Counted from the stretch's first letter, positions 35,737-48,719 are shown. The stretch is DNA of 64,000 nt from Tetragonia tetragonoides (GCA_038025085.1 CM076151.1:9305001-9369000); one strand, 5' to 3'. The notes: generated from the sequence alone by a model not told the origin. Numbers and translations are program-made.

Positions 35737-35893
35737 TGGACCTGGCAAACGAGTCGGTTCGGTCGGATTCGGGTCGGGTTTCAAGTCGGTCCATTTCGGT
35801 CTCGGTCAATACGGATCGAGTTATTTCGGGTTTGAATCTTTTCGGTCGGGTCTGTGGCGGGTCATCGGGTCAGGTTAGTTTTTGTCAGCTCTA
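35737..35893. mobile_element. hAT-like element filled with GGGTCGGTT-type repeats, copy 1
   Basis: Begins TGGACCTGGCAAACGAGTCG and ends TTTTTGTCAGCTCTA, matching both ends of the element at 48474-48719. The interior is TCGGGT/TCGGTC words. Only an imperfect duplication is seen: GTAACGG at 35724 and 35894, with six extra bases on the left. Confidence 0.6.
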
Positions 35894-36167
35894 GTAACGG
35901 GGAGTTTGAGAGATGATATATAAAATGGCTATGCAAGCACAAGAAAATAGTACGTCTTTGTATAAACGTGAAGGTGTAAGAGCAAGTCTTATGTGATACC
36001 AACGTAACTCATAATAAAAAAGGTCACTATATTTAGAAATGTTGGGTAATATGAACATTAACGCTCTTCTTTAACTAAAAAATGACACTCGTCCCACCAA
36101 AAATTATAATAAAACCGTCTAATACAAGTTTTTGTAAAGGTAAGCAATATATCGGGTGTAATCTATC

Positions 36168-36171
<4 letters not shown>

Positions 36172-36232
<61 letters not shown>
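36172..36232. repeat. (TA)n microsatellite
   Basis: About 30 TA units. Confidence 0.95.
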
Positions 36233-36234
<2 letters not shown>

Positions 36235-36796
36235 TGAATGTGCACCGTGCTAGATTGACACGTAGGCTTTGGCACATAAGTAAGTTTTTTTACATGTCAT
36301 CACATATTTTATTTTTATTTAGATTAGGAATCATCATATATTTTAGGTGCATGTATCTCTATTGATATAATTTAATTCTTATGTAATAATCATTAAAAGT
36401 TTATTTCATTTATATCTATTAGGGAATGTATCCAATAAATAATTGCATTAATTAATTAATGACATATAAAAAATATTTTTATATAAAACGAAATATATTT
36501 ATATAAAAGTGTGCACCGCACGAGGCATGCAATTAGAATTAAACAGGAAACCAAGAAAGTTGATTTGAGTATAGAAAGGATGAGGTCCACAGATTAGTAA
36601 TTTCGTAGCAAGATGTGACATAGGCGAAAACAGGATACTAAGAAAGTTGATTTGAGTATAGAAAGGATGAAGTCCATAGATTAGTAATTTCGTAGCAAGA
36701 TGTGACATAGGCCAAAAAGTTGTTGCAAGTTTAAACCAATAAAAATGTTTTAGTTGTTATAAACACACAAACCGTGCATCGCACGAGAATGTAACT
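36233..36796 (+). mobile_element. Helitron-like relic(s) around an 83-bp tandem duplication
   Basis: Hairpin-plus-CTAG end at 36774-36796: CCGTGCATCGCACGAG, spacer, CTAG, then T. An additional GTGCACCGCACGAGG hairpin remnant is at ~36511. Between them a segment starting AAGAAAGTTGATTTGAGTAT is repeated (36553 and ~36640; two near-identical copies of ~83-87 bp). Confidence 0.45.
36546..36712. repeat. Tandem duplication, 2 x ~84 bp
   Basis: Two copies of a block with AAGTTGATTTGAGTATAGAA, AGTCCA-AGATTAGTAATTTC and GCAAGATGTGACATAGG; a few mismatches. Confidence 0.85.
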
Positions 36797-37635
36797 AGTT
36801 TATCCTATAAACATGAACTCCACTTTGGTGTCCTAGGTTCTAGCTATTAGCTTTGGAAGCTTTCTCAACTAACCTTTTTGCAGAAGTGGTTGGATTGGAA
36901 GTTGGAACTGGTTCCCGCCACCACGTCCTCAATTTTGAGATTCTTTCACTGTGGGTTTTACTAAACATTCTCTTTGTTCAATGCATATATTGTAGCCTTG
37001 TAGGTGGGGTTCTCTACTACCCTCAACTTTGCTTAGATTTTAAGGTGGTAGGGTGGCGTTTGACTCAATCCTCTTAGGGGTGTATTTGGCTTGAGAATTT
37101 ATTGTTTACGTGGTCCATAACTATTACATTAATTCCAGGTCAATTATAAATATATAACAAAACTTGTTAATAATATGGTTTAGAATTATGATAATATACT
37201 GATCAGGTACAATTAACACGTTGAATTATTTATGTCTCGACACGATTGTTAAGATATCTGAATATCTTAATTTCCTCAATCGACCTTATGTTATCTTTTT
37301 CCATCTTCTTCATCTTTTGTTTCACGTTTTCTCATCACCAATGGGGACCAACGAAAAAGAAGGCTACAATATGACAATATAAGCACTTGTTAGGAACTAA
37401 TTAATTTAGTATTATTTTTACTTAAGCATTCTAATTTAGGAATTAGTGTGTTTTTCAATGCTTGTATATTTTATTCTTGTTCTTAAAAAAAGATCTACTC
37501 GAAAGTTCTACTTTATACTGGTGTTAACTACTACTAGTAATCCTTCTCCTCTATGTTGCATGTATAATCACACTCTTGTTCAAAAAAAAAGATCATTTGC
37601 AAAAAGACAGAGAAATGCTTTACAAGTTGCATAGA
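36797..37635. other. Intergenic stretch between the HKT copies
   Basis: No gene recognised; the open frames are short. Confidence 0.35.
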
Positions 37636-37840
37636 CTAAGGCCCTGTTCTCTTCAACGGAATGGTGCGGGACGGTGAGGAACGGAACGGAACGGATTGAA
37701 ACGGAACGGCGCGGCGCGGATAATTCAAAAATATGTGAGATAAAATGAAGTACAGAATGCGGCACGAAACGAAACGGAACGGATTGGAACGGAACGAAAC
37801 GAAATACAACATGAAATCGACGAAAAGAACAAGACCTTAG
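37636..37840. mobile_element. TIR element filled with ACGGAACGGA repeats
   Basis: Ends CTAAGGCCCTGTTCTCTT and AAAAGAACAAGACCTTAG are inverted repeats (~14/18 matching). The inside is degenerate GGAACGGAACGGATTG words. No clear target duplication. Same architecture as the hAT-like repeat-filled elements of this window. Confidence 0.55.
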
Positions 37841-38440
37841 TATATCATGCACTCATTCACGATTAGTGACAATCTACAAAAATATTAGTCGACGCAATAG
37901 CGTCATATTTAAAGATCGCACCCATTTATTTGTATTTCTCACTGGTCACATACGAATCTTCATTTACTCAGTTTACGATCCTTTATAATATATTTTTTTC
38001 ACGATAAGTAAATGGTTTACAATACTTATTGGATAACATTCCTCCTTTATTCCAATTACTTGGAACATGCTATGCAATAGGTGAAATTCTTGCTCCTTTT
38101 TGGTCTAGAATAATGAGTGAAATACTCTTCACTTGTGAAACCAAACATGTTCTATATACCATAGAAATCTTAGCTTTTAGTAGGACAATTATGCCAAGAT
38201 AATCAAACATATCCCCCTTGAGAGAATCCTATCATGTTTATTTTGGCCTCAATAATACAAATTCCCTGACCCACACCCAAAGACATTTCTACAATCTTAC
38301 ACTCTCTGTCATTTGTCTGGCTTTATTGCATTCCCAATATGGATGGACATGGTTTCCGGGTCTACTACGTGTTTTGTGATGGCCATTTAGCCCAAAAAAA
38401 AAAAAAAAAAAGAAATAGATAAAAAGAAGGCCATTTAGCT
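37841..38440. other. Upstream region of HKT copy B
   Basis: AT-rich; includes a poly-A stretch at 38394-38410. No element recognised. Confidence 0.35.
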
Positions 38441-38450
38441 TAATATATGC
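38441..38450 (+). promoter_or_regulatory. Possible TATA box of HKT copy B
   Basis: TTAATATATGCC about 90-100 bp before the ATG at 38539. Confidence 0.35.
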
Positions 38451-38538
38451 CGTACCAAATCACTTACCTTCACAGCTCAGCACCAAAAAACCACACATAC
38501 GCTCTCAAAGGATATACAATAAACCTTACCTTAAGACA

Positions 38539-41500
38539 ATGGAGAAATATTTGGCTATCTTGCATAAGAAAATAGATCAATTTTTTAATTTATGTTATAC
38601 AAAATCTATATCATATTGTAGCTCCTTTTATGAATACATCTTATTTCAAGTTCATCCATTTTGGCATCACCTCTTTTATTATATCCTAGTTTCTTTCTTA
38701 GGCTATTTCTCCTTGAAGGTCACAAGACAGAGGAACTCCCCTGTTTCTAGACCAGATGGCCTTGATCTCTTCTTCACCTCGGTGTCTGCTTCCACCATTT
38801 CTAGCATGTCTACTGTGGAAATGGAGACTTTCTCGAGTGGTCAACTTGTGGTTCTCATCGTTCTCATGTTCTCCGGTGGGGAAGTCTTCCTTTCCTTACT
38901 TGGTCTTCAACTCCGGAAATCCAAGCATAGGAAGAGGGAGCAAAAGAATGTCCTTATGAACACACCCAACGAAGGTATGAAGTGTTCTTGTTTTGTCACT
39001 CGAGTATATATATAAATACATCTGGAACTTCCCAAACCTTGCCAGTTGCCAGTTAGACTGGACAAGTGACACTAGACATATTCTAACAATGTTACATTGT
39101 TTTTATTTCTTGTAGGTATGAAGTATAAATCACTTGTGGCACTAGGACATGTTGTTTGTGGATACCTCTTGGTATGCCATATAATTGGTTACAGTTTAGC
39201 CTCCTTGTACATTAGCATTACCAAAAGTGCAAGCAATGTGCTCGAGGGAAAACACATTGAAATGCACCTATTCTCGCTCTTTGTCACAGTCTCTACGTTC
39301 TCCAACTGTGGATTCATCCCTACGAACGAGAACATGATGGTGTTCAAAGGCAATTCCGGGCTCCTTTTAATCCTCATCCCTCAAATTCTCCTAGGCAACA
39401 AATTGTACCCATCTTGCCTAAGGCTAGTGCTATGGGTGCTCGAAAGGCTAACAAAAAAAGCCGAACTCACTAACATCTTGAAGCACAACGACGAACTTGG
39501 TTACGGGTTGTTGATGTCAAAATTCGATGCTTTGCTCTTGGCTGTGACGGCAGTTGGATTGATTATGGTTCAGTTTGTAGTGTTTTGCATCTTGGAGTGG
39601 AATTCAGTTGCTATGATGGGTCTTAATTGGCATCAAAAATTGGTGGGATCACTATTTCAAACTGTCAATTCTAGACACAGTGGAGAATCTATCATTGATC
39701 TTTCCCTTATTTCCCCTGCCACCATGGTCCTCTTCGTTGTCATGATGTGAGTCTTTCTCTTTCTCTCATCTCTCTATCTTTTTCCTCGATCTTCTTACGT
39801 ATTTTCTTGAAGTTCATATGTCAGTTAGTTTAGCTGGTAAAGTTTTCACCGATGGCATAGAACGAGTTTAACATCTGTCATAAACAATCTTTTTATGGCT
39901 CTTATCTACTAATAAAATATGTCAGCTTTACATATATAGACATTAAATTTGTGATGTTCCAGATCATAGTATTCGTTAAATCCTAGGTGGAGCGCCGTAA
40001 TCTTGTCAATAATTTGAAATTTAGATTGATTGCCTAAGAAAAGTTTTGGACGCATTAGCTAGCAAGTAGTAGGAACATGATGTGGAGTAGAGTTGAACTT
40101 CCCTCCTACGTGGCAGTTTTGGTGGTAATATTTCGATAAGACTTTATATACTTCCATGATGAGTTTAAAAAACGGCGCAGAGTTTATGTGAGATGGATCC
40201 AGAAAAATAGTACTCTCTCCGTCTCATAAAATTCTAAACGTTTTTTTTTTTTTTTTTTTTTACGGTTTTTAAGGCACCACTTTGACCGTAAATAACTACA
40301 ATTATGTGAATATAAAAATTATAAAAATTTAAATTTTTAAAAATACTTTTGAAAATGAATCTAGCAAAAGTATTTTCATAATATTGTGAATCTTTATATA
40401 TTTTTATAAATTAATGGTCAAAGTTTATTAAGTTTGACCTTTAAAAAGCAAACGTTTAGGATTTTATGGGACGGAGGAAGTAACTATTAAGCTTATATAT
40501 GCAAAGAGTGATATTGAATGAGTGATACTGAAAAGGACCACCATGGATAGTCTTTAGAGTTTGATTGATAGAGGTTAACTAAATATAATTGGCATGGAAC
40601 CAACTTAAGTAATAGTTTAAGCTGATGTGTATTCTTTATTACAGCCCTTATACGCATGGGTTTATTGGCTTAAAATATCAACGATAATAATGGAATGATG
40701 GCTCTTAGGGTTCGAACATATGGGCTTATGGTCATTTGGCTGTGTTGGAATCAACTTAAGGATATAACAATGGCATATTGATTTTGTGATGCAAATGTCT
40801 AACATCCAGATACACACACATTTTAATTACATCTTTAAATTATACTAATACATATTCATTGAAGTCCTATGAATTTACGAATTATTACATTTACATGTAC
40901 AAAAAAGGATGTTGTATATATCACAAATTCTTTCAATTGAAACGTTTGAATCTAAGGAATTTTATTGTTAGTGCTTATTACTGTAGTTTTCAAAACATCA
41001 TTGTTGCAAGACTTGAAAAGTCCCATGATTGTATGGAAACTCTAGTTGCATATAACATGCAATAATCCTCAAATTATGAATTAGCTTTTACACCAAAAAA
41101 TTATGAATTAGCTAGACGTTGATATCTCCATTTTCAACTTAATTGTTACAAAAATATCTTTTTTTCTCAATATTAATATTTTCTTAATTTGGTCGAAATG
41201 TCTCCCTAGACTTCATTTTTTCATTAATGATAAAGATTTTTAGTTTCATTTATCAGTTTCCTTCTTTCTTAAATTTGAGTTAACATATATATAAGCCTAA
41301 TTTCTAACCACTTATTTGATCCTCATAATGTCATTTTCGACGTCCCTCCCCTTATTATGCATGCCTTTTCCTGGACCACAGCCAACACTATTTGAAAAGC
41401 CTAGACGAAACCACCACACTTAAGGAATTAAAGTGAGCATGGACCATGCGTACGTAGGATACAACCATTCATCAAGGACCATAAATGGAAAGCTTTTAGC

Positions 41501-43865
41501 GGAGTTCAAAACTTTCCGAAGTAGTCAATGAAAAACTAAATTTAATTTTTAAATGTACAAAATATTTTACAATATTTTAAAGTGCATGCGTATATATAAT
41601 GCTCAAAAAATATTATTCTAGAGAAAAAAAATTTAAAATCTAGTCGATCATTGTGTCTTCTATGTGTGTGCGCAGTGCGCGCAAGCAACAAGCAGTACAA
41701 AATAGGAGAATTAACGTCTTAAAACAAAGTTAGAATTATTTACATCCAATCAATGAGACATATGACTTCTAGTGTTTGATTATATTTCTTCAAGAATGTG
41801 GGGAATATATACTTGAATAACATAACATTATGCTAGTATAAGAGACCTTATCTTATCAAGGTCGCCTCATACGAGATCTTTACTCGTATAATAATATGAC
41901 CATCATACATGCATACGTTAATATCACGTACGTAATAATATTTGTATGTATATCTGGCTATTGGCACCTGATTGCACGTGATATATAAGACAAGGCGGGA
42001 CCTATATATATAATCTAACTAGAAAAAAAACATTTTATAACTGAATTATTTTTTCTATTGCCCACCCACGATATGTAATCTGGAGTGGACTAGAAGGACC
42101 ACGTACTTGTCTGGTTAGGATGGATTACCTTAAAAATCATCTAGCCTGTCTAGCATTTTCTGACATGTAAGAGCAAGTAAGTGAAAATAATTGATCGAAA
42201 ACAAGGCAAAAATAAGTTGGTTGTTGGCTATTGTCTGATTGGCATGTTTCTATGGCATGAGAAATGAGAAATGAAATGAATGTCTCTAAAGATGTCAATC
42301 ATTAAAATTGTTCGGAGATGGTACGACACTTGGACACGAAGTTCATTTCGATGAGTGTATTATTTTTTTACGCAAAAAAAAAGATACAGAATTTGTTTGA
42401 TTATGGAAAGTAGATAAGGGATTTATTTTTTTTGAATGACAATTATCTCAAATAGTTGAATTTTGTAGGGACATTTGGGTATGATATCTAATTTAATGGA
42501 CATGCGTTCTTTCTTTTGAGAGAGATGTAAAATTTGTTTGCTTGTGAGAAGTAGATAAGAAAATGAAAGGGATATTTAGAAATGAACATATGGAAGAAAA
42601 CAAATCCTAGAAAGAGCTAGCCTTTACATAATTCATGCTCCCACACTCATCCTCCATAATCCTTGGAAACTAATAATCCTCCAAGATTTTTGGAAGATTT
42701 CATCTCATCCTCCTAGCACTAGTTGCAAGAATATTTGCACCTCTCACTAAATTCTAGTGCAGAACTTGATAAGAACAAAATAAAATTAGAAACACATAAA
42801 TAAGTAATAAGATTGTATTCTTTTTCACTAAATGAATAACACATAACAAAACAGAACACCAATGAACTAGCAGATAGTAATATATGTGAGAAAAAGAGAT
42901 AAAACATCTCTGAACCGACCTGAACTACTAAACAAGTAAATGTAAAAAAAAAAAAAAAATTCAACAAAATTTGATTAGTAAAACCCTACATGGGAAAAGC
43001 TGGTCTCTCCCCCTTTAACTTCAATGTATTCATGTATATTTGACAAGTGAACTCTATTCTATCAAGTCTTTAATTGACATGTCTCCATGATTCTTAAATT
43101 CCCAGGTATCTTCCATCCTATACCACATTTATACCAGTTGGGTGTGACAAAGAACCATCACAAGAAATCATTAGCAGCAAGAGGAGCAAAAAGAAAGGGT
43201 GTAGCATAGCCGAGAATCTCAAATTCTCTCAGCTCTCCTACTTGGCTATCTTTGTTATGCTCGTTTGCATTACTGAAAGGAGAAATATGGTGGAGGATCC
43301 TCTCAATTTCAATGTCTTCAACATTATCATTGAGATCATAAGGTAATATGCATGTTCACTTATATTGCAGTTAATTTTCCCTCTAATTTAGTAATGAAAC
43401 CGTGCACCAAATGAGGCACACCAGTGCAGAGTCAAAGAGTAGTGGCTACGAGTACCTCGTATCAAAAAAATGATGCACAGTACCTCGAATCAAAAAAATG
43501 ATGCACACCAGTTGTCAAATATATTTCTATGATAGCCAACTTCATAACATCTAGAATTGCAAAGCGAAACCATCCCTCTAAAACAGAGAGAATAACTTAT
43601 TGATACATAGTCGAACATACACACAAGAAACTAACCTTTAGAGGCTTGCAATTTTCTTTTCAGTGCATATGGGAACGTTGGATTCTCGATGGGGTATAGC
43701 TGCAAACGAAGATTAGGAAGCATAGGAGATTGTAAGGACGCAGGGTATGGCTTCGTGGGTCCATGGAGCAGACAAGGGAAAATGATTGTCATCTTGGTCA
43801 TGTTTTTTGGAAGGCTTAAGAGATTTAACTTCAATGGCGGAAAAGCTTGGAATCTTTCTCTTTGA
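38539..43865 (+). CDS. HKT1: HKT1-type sodium transporter (copy B)
   Basis: Four exons: 38539-38974, 39116-39746, 43106-43342, 43664-43865; 501 codons, all junctions in frame. Pore loops: A, FTSVSASTISSMS with filter Ser89; B, LFVTVSTFSNCGF with Gly211; C, QTVNSRHSGES with Gly335; [15 protein letters not shown] with Gly441. The class I Ser-Gly-Gly-Gly pattern is kept. Two pore differences from copy A: Val202 for Thr, and Met444 for the Thr of GFSTGY. The cytosolic loop after repeat 1 is about 50 residues shorter than in copy A and holds an extra 141-bp intron absent from copy A. Intron 2 (39747-43105) carries a Stowaway MITE. It lies 3.4 kb downstream of copy A in the same orientation, a tandem duplication; divergence in the loop and 5' end implies it is not recent. 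Confidence 0.92.
38975..39115 (+). other. Extra 141-bp intron of HKT copy B
   Basis: GT at 38975 and AG at 39114-39115. AGGTATGAAGT occurs across both splice junctions (38973-38983 and 39114-39124). Skipping this intron is required to join the two halves of the protein; retention brings the stop after CFVTRVYI. Confidence 0.85.
40213..40480. mobile_element. Stowaway-type MITE in intron 2 of HKT copy B
   Basis: 268 bp with TA duplication (40211-40212, 40481-40482). Ends CTCTCTCCGTCTCATAAAAT and ATTTTATGGGACGGAGGAAG are inverted; AAACGTTT follows inside. The interior shares the GGCACCACTTTGACCGTAAA block with 7550-7805. Confidence 0.9.
43434..43512. repeat. Short tandem repeat in the last intron of HKT copy B
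   Basis: Two ~32-bp units containing GTACCTCG-ATCAAAAAAATG and ATGCACA. Confidence 0.7.
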
Positions 43866-45530
43866 ATATTTTTACTTTTTTGTACTTTTTGTGAGGGAGG
43901 GCAAAGCCCAAGCTATGTATAGAAGAAAAAATGATATAAATGAGAAAAAGAGGTAAAGATTACATACCGTTTCCACATTTATACCAGTTATGTGTATGTC
44001 TTCCCAAAAGATGTGATTTAAAACCAAAAAAAAAAACAAGAGAGCATAGTATACAATACAATAGGCATTGTATGTTAATGTAAAGCCCTCTGTCACATTT
44101 GGATTCTCTTTTCCCCTGCACAGCCAATTGCTAACACATTAGAACGCTTACAGATTGTAACGCAACACTAGGGAGTACAGTAACACCTTTATGAAAAAGA
44201 AAAAAACACATTTGTGAAGCATGTATGTATCATTTTATTTAACTTTCACCCTTTCTTACATTTCAAAGAAAAAAATTATTATTGCAAAGAGGCGTATGCG
44301 CACATTCATTGTGACAGCAACAGGGAAGGATACCCCAATTGACACCATCTATGAAATATCGTCTGATTACAGGGTCGGGTCGCCAGCCAACGCTTAAGGG
44401 TAAGGACGCAAGGACAACTAGGTACCGGTTGAAAGTTTTTGGAAATTGTCTCAAAACTACCTAGAACGGTTCCCAAAAACTGGGCACCGGTCTTGGAACC
44501 GCTTTCCGATAATGCATCATTGATCTAAGCAAGATTAAAGACACAGAGAACAGGACTGTAGCGCATATATCAAATTCGTCCGATTGAGAGTATAAAAGGA
44601 TGGTACAGAAGAGAAACCGAAAGACAACACAATTGTTGAATATATAGGATAACTCAAATTAATCTTTCAACCACATGTCCACTTCAGTGGTAGCCTAGTA
44701 ACGGAGGCTAATATCTACTTGTCCTACATCAATAGTTCAACTTGAACATAACTTGTAAGTGCTTGGCCCAAACGCGTCTTAGATATCCAAGAACATCAGA
44801 ATTTACCCTTTTCAAAGAGATAGCTACAGCTTAAACCAGTTTTTGGATGTTCTTAGATATTTTAACCCAAACGCGTTGACTCAAAAGGAATCTGCTGACC
44901 CACAGATTTCTGCAATTCCTGTTTGAAATCCAATTATGCAGATCAACTCAACTTTTTTAAGGCATATGGGAAAAGCAAAGAAGTCGGTAGACCCAGTCGC
45001 GGTACAAAATCTAGCAGCCAATTATTGGCACATGGCAAATGGTAGCACGTAGAGAGAAATCACACGCCTGTCACATTCTCAAAGCAAATGTTAACATCAA
45101 GCATAGTGCATCATAAAGGTTCAACAGGCCAAATCCTTTGCACAACAGACCTGTAGACACTCTGAAGTCTTTGTTTGGGACACATGGTGAAGTGTGGGTC
45201 AGACATGAACACATACATAAACCTCACCACTTTATCCTCACAGAACGTGGGACACAGTATGTAAACTGTAAACATGATCTTCAACCTATTACTCCATCAG
45301 CATATACTTCCACGTACAGCACCTTCAAGAAAGGTTTCACATACTAGTTGGCAAATTCTAACTTGAGCTTTCAATCTGCCGTTCGTAACTGATTAAGCAT
45401 TATTGTGCTCTGCTGGCGACGTGTTTATTCTTCTTCTCCCTTTTCTCCATTTTACATATTTATCCATTTTCGTTGTCAGGGGCCCTAGACTTGGATGGTT
45501 GGACTTGGAAGTTGGACCTCCCCCAAAAGA
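43866..45530. other. Intergenic region downstream of HKT copy B
   Basis: 3' flank, then sequence without recognisable genes. Confidence 0.35.
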
Positions 45531-45636
45531 TGCCACTCTCAATTCTGAGAGTACCACCAGGCTTCACTAAGACTTGGACGTATCCCCAAAAGATGCCGCT
45601 CCCAATTTTGAGTGTACCACCAAGCTTCACATTCTC
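45531..45636. repeat. Tandem duplication, 2 x 53 bp
   Basis: CCCCAAAAGATGCC starts both units (45531, 45584), followed by variants of CTCTCAATTCTGAGAGTACC and AGGCTTCACTAAG. 53 is not a multiple of three, so this is unlikely to encode a protein repeat, although frames on both strands stay open here. Confidence 0.75.
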
Positions 45637-48465
45637 CATCAACTCGTCTTTGACCTCACCTATGTCAAAAACTGATCACATCACAAATCTGGTCCTTATT
45701 TTGTGCCTGGACCATCATCACATAGAAAGATCACTTAACATGCCCCCAGCTAACACGGCTCATACCATCAGGAGAGGCTCCACATTCCTCCATTTACTCG
45801 GTACATTTCATCATCTCTACGAAAAAGTACAAAACATGAAATGGCGATAAAGAAAGAAACCCACGATAAAGTGGAAATATGATACAAAATTTCAAGGGTA
45901 ACAGCTGACTATGCAGGGCAGGAAATTTACATTGTAAATATACCTAAAAATCCGACTATTCACATTCAAGTGAGAATAATTGTAGATTAAACACTTCTTA
46001 TTTATTTATGAAGTGGAAGGTAGTGGTCATTATAGGAGTAAGATTAAGACTACATACAACTGAGACTCCGAGCTTTGGAGTCACTTGCGTAGCGTTGATT
46101 AATTGCACCAAGAGTCCCACAAATGGCAGTAAATTGACTAATTGGGGTTAACCTACGAACCTCCTATACGCACCTCTTTGCCTATGTATATTGAATGCAC
46201 TCCCAAGGAAGTGTTCCACTTCTTACTAAAAATGTTTGCAAAGCCTCACAAACAAGCCCAATCTTGAAACGATAAAGATGGCAAACAATCCCTCTTTTCC
46301 TCTAAGTTATGTTCAGATAGCCAAAGAATTTTACTTTTGCTTGGACTATGGCACTTCTATTTTATAATTAGACATTCCTATATTGAAATAAATAGGAGAA
46401 TACAATTTCACCTTATACAAGGGACGCCAAAAGCAAATGCCTTTGTAGAATCATTCAACGAGACAACCCCAAATGGTGGATCTTCCAAATATTTGTACTT
46501 CTATAGTATGTAATACAGAACGGTAATGAGACCATCCCAAATTGATCCTCAACCAAATCTTCTTCATTCTGTGACAATGATAAACGAATTTGATTGGATA
46601 AATGAACAAAGTCTTCCAGCGACATTGATCACTGAAAGAGTTTTTAAAATCTGGTACATACTATTTATGAGTCATTGAGAAATATAGAAATATAGTTATA
46701 GTAATTAATAGAAAAGGTAATTTCGTTTCAGGAAGCATGATAACTTCGGTGAAATCAGTAGCATTGATAGGATGAGGAGATGAAAATTATCATGGGGCAG
46801 TTGAAAGTGAGAAACAGATAATAGATCTGTTTTACTGTGATCTCATCTGTTTAGTGAGGTAAGATTCGACATGGCAGTCGTAAGAGAAATATATGATGCA
46901 CACAGCTTGTTCAATTGCATGTGTCAACGTTAGAACTGAGGATTTTGAATTTAAAAGCCTCTGAAATTGGGGAACACAACAATTACAATAAACTCTAATT
47001 GGACATAATGCGATCCTCATTCACATAATCCACATAAAATGGTTTGGGAACACAAGTACACAACAGACATGGATATTTTATTGTTTTGGAGATATTAATG
47101 AATTGTGCTGAGTAAATTTCCATCTTCCTACAAATGTTCAATCCTTGGACTGGTTCTGAGTTCTGACGACAAGCTAAGATTGGGACTCAAAATACTTTGC
47201 AAAAGCCCTTGCAAAGCAGTAACATGGTATGACCTTTTCCAATGTTTCAGGAAAAATTTTCATCAAGACTTATCAATGCAATGCTGTCCAGTATCCTATC
47301 CCTCATTGTCAAAAAAAATTCCACAATTTATCATAACTTCCTTACGGAGACTCTTGTCTAAGAACGTAGGCTACTTGTTTAATGTCCCAAGCAAGTAGTA
47401 GACAGTGTCCAACTGCAGTTTAGAATTGCAGGCCATTTTCTGCAAGTAACTTTGCGAATTGCATACATAAGCAATTGTATTATTTACTTTTGCAGCTTCC
47501 CGGGTATTATGAAACGAATTTACCAGAAAATGGAGTTGTTTTCTTAATGATTTGTTATGCAACTTCTCCCTTTCTAGTTTCTTGGTTTACCTATTCAAAG
47601 GATCCCCACCGTACCAAACATTCAGGAACCGAAAAAGAGAACTTTTAATTGTTTGGTAAAACAGGTATTTCTCTTTCGAAGACAGAATGACTTTAAGTCA
47701 TACGTTGTCTTTAGAGGACAGAATGACTTTGTAAGTCATATGTTGCTTTCATATTGACAAGCCAGAAAAAAATAGACAGAAGGTTTCTCAGGCGAAAATA
47801 ATGGAGACTTTAGGCTTGCATTTGCTAGTACCAGAATTTTCATTTAGTCCAAACAAGCGGCAAGTTTGTAGATACCAAATGCTTTTAAGTTTTAAGAATG
47901 CTTGGTTTATTAATTTCCTAGGAACCTCAAATGATGTATGGTGTGCATAAATATTCATAATTCCAAGAAACAGTGGTGAGAAGAATTTGGTTTGGAATAT
48001 CGGCCAGATGAGATCCCGAATTGTTTCCCCATTGTATTTAAAGAACTATTTTTGAAAGTATTACTTTGAAGGGATCTCTGGATATTGACCATTTAAAAGC
48101 TTGCTTACAAAGGCCCTTTAACTTCAAATTTCGGGAAGGGAACAATTGTGACGAGACCTTGACTAAATTGCAGTTCAGAACCTTAGGAAGTGGATACATT
48201 GGGTGAAAAAGATAATAAGCAATGTGATTCCGTTGAAATGTTTTGGAGGGTGTAAGGCGAGGCTCTGCGATACTCAGAATGCAGCAGGGGCTCTTTCTTT
48301 TTTTATCATAGAAGCTCAAATATATGTTTTTAGAAAGAAACATGTCAATGGAAGAATGAATCATGCTAAGAAATAAGAATCCTCCGGAATCAATTGTTCT
48401 CATCTCAAAACAAAATAATTTTTTTTTAGATAAAAGATCTCAAAACAAAATGATTTAAAAGGAAA
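45637..48465. other. Long stretch without recognised genes
   Basis: Open frames of up to ~120 codons (48038-48403 minus, 47105-47398 plus) show no family I know and no supporting splice structure. Could be intron or UTR of the minus-strand transcript proposed at 53.9 kb. Confidence 0.35.
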
Positions 48466-48473
48466 TACAAAAG

Positions 48474-48719
48474 TAGACCTGGAAAACGGGTCGGTTCAGG
48501 CCGAATACGCTCGGGTCAAAGTATTCGGGTCATTATCGGGTCCGGTTTAGAGTTAGCCAATGGGTTTGACAAAATGTTGTCTCACAACTTTCGGGTCCGG
48601 TCATTTCGGTCTCGGGTCAAAACGGGTCAAGTCATTTCGGGTTTGAAGCTTTTCGGGTCGGGTTCGGACGGGTCCGTAGCAGGTCGTTCATCGGGTCGGG
48701 CCAATTTTTACCAGCTCTA
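48474..48719. mobile_element. hAT-like element filled with CGGGTCGG repeats, copy 2
   Basis: Perfect 8-bp duplication TACAAAAG (48466-48473 and 48720-48727). Ends TAGACCTGGAAAACGGGTCG and TTTTTACCAGCTCTA are partly inverted (TAGA-CTGG / CCAG-CTCTA). Same family as 35737-35893. Confidence 0.85.

Noticed and set aside
39820..39900. tRNA-like stretch (TTTAGCTGGTAAAG ... GAGTTTAACATCTG) in the HKT-B intron
   Set aside because: Resembles SINE A/B boxes but no tail, no target duplication and no cloverleaf.
45460..45850. Overlapping ORFs on both strands with GGTLKIGSGIFWG-like repeats
   Set aside because: Built on a 53-bp tandem duplication, which is not a multiple of three; similarity between repeats in one frame is partly accidental.
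48038..48403. 121-codon minus-strand ORF
   Set aside because: No recognisable domain, lies in the decayed repeat block, no supporting splice sites.
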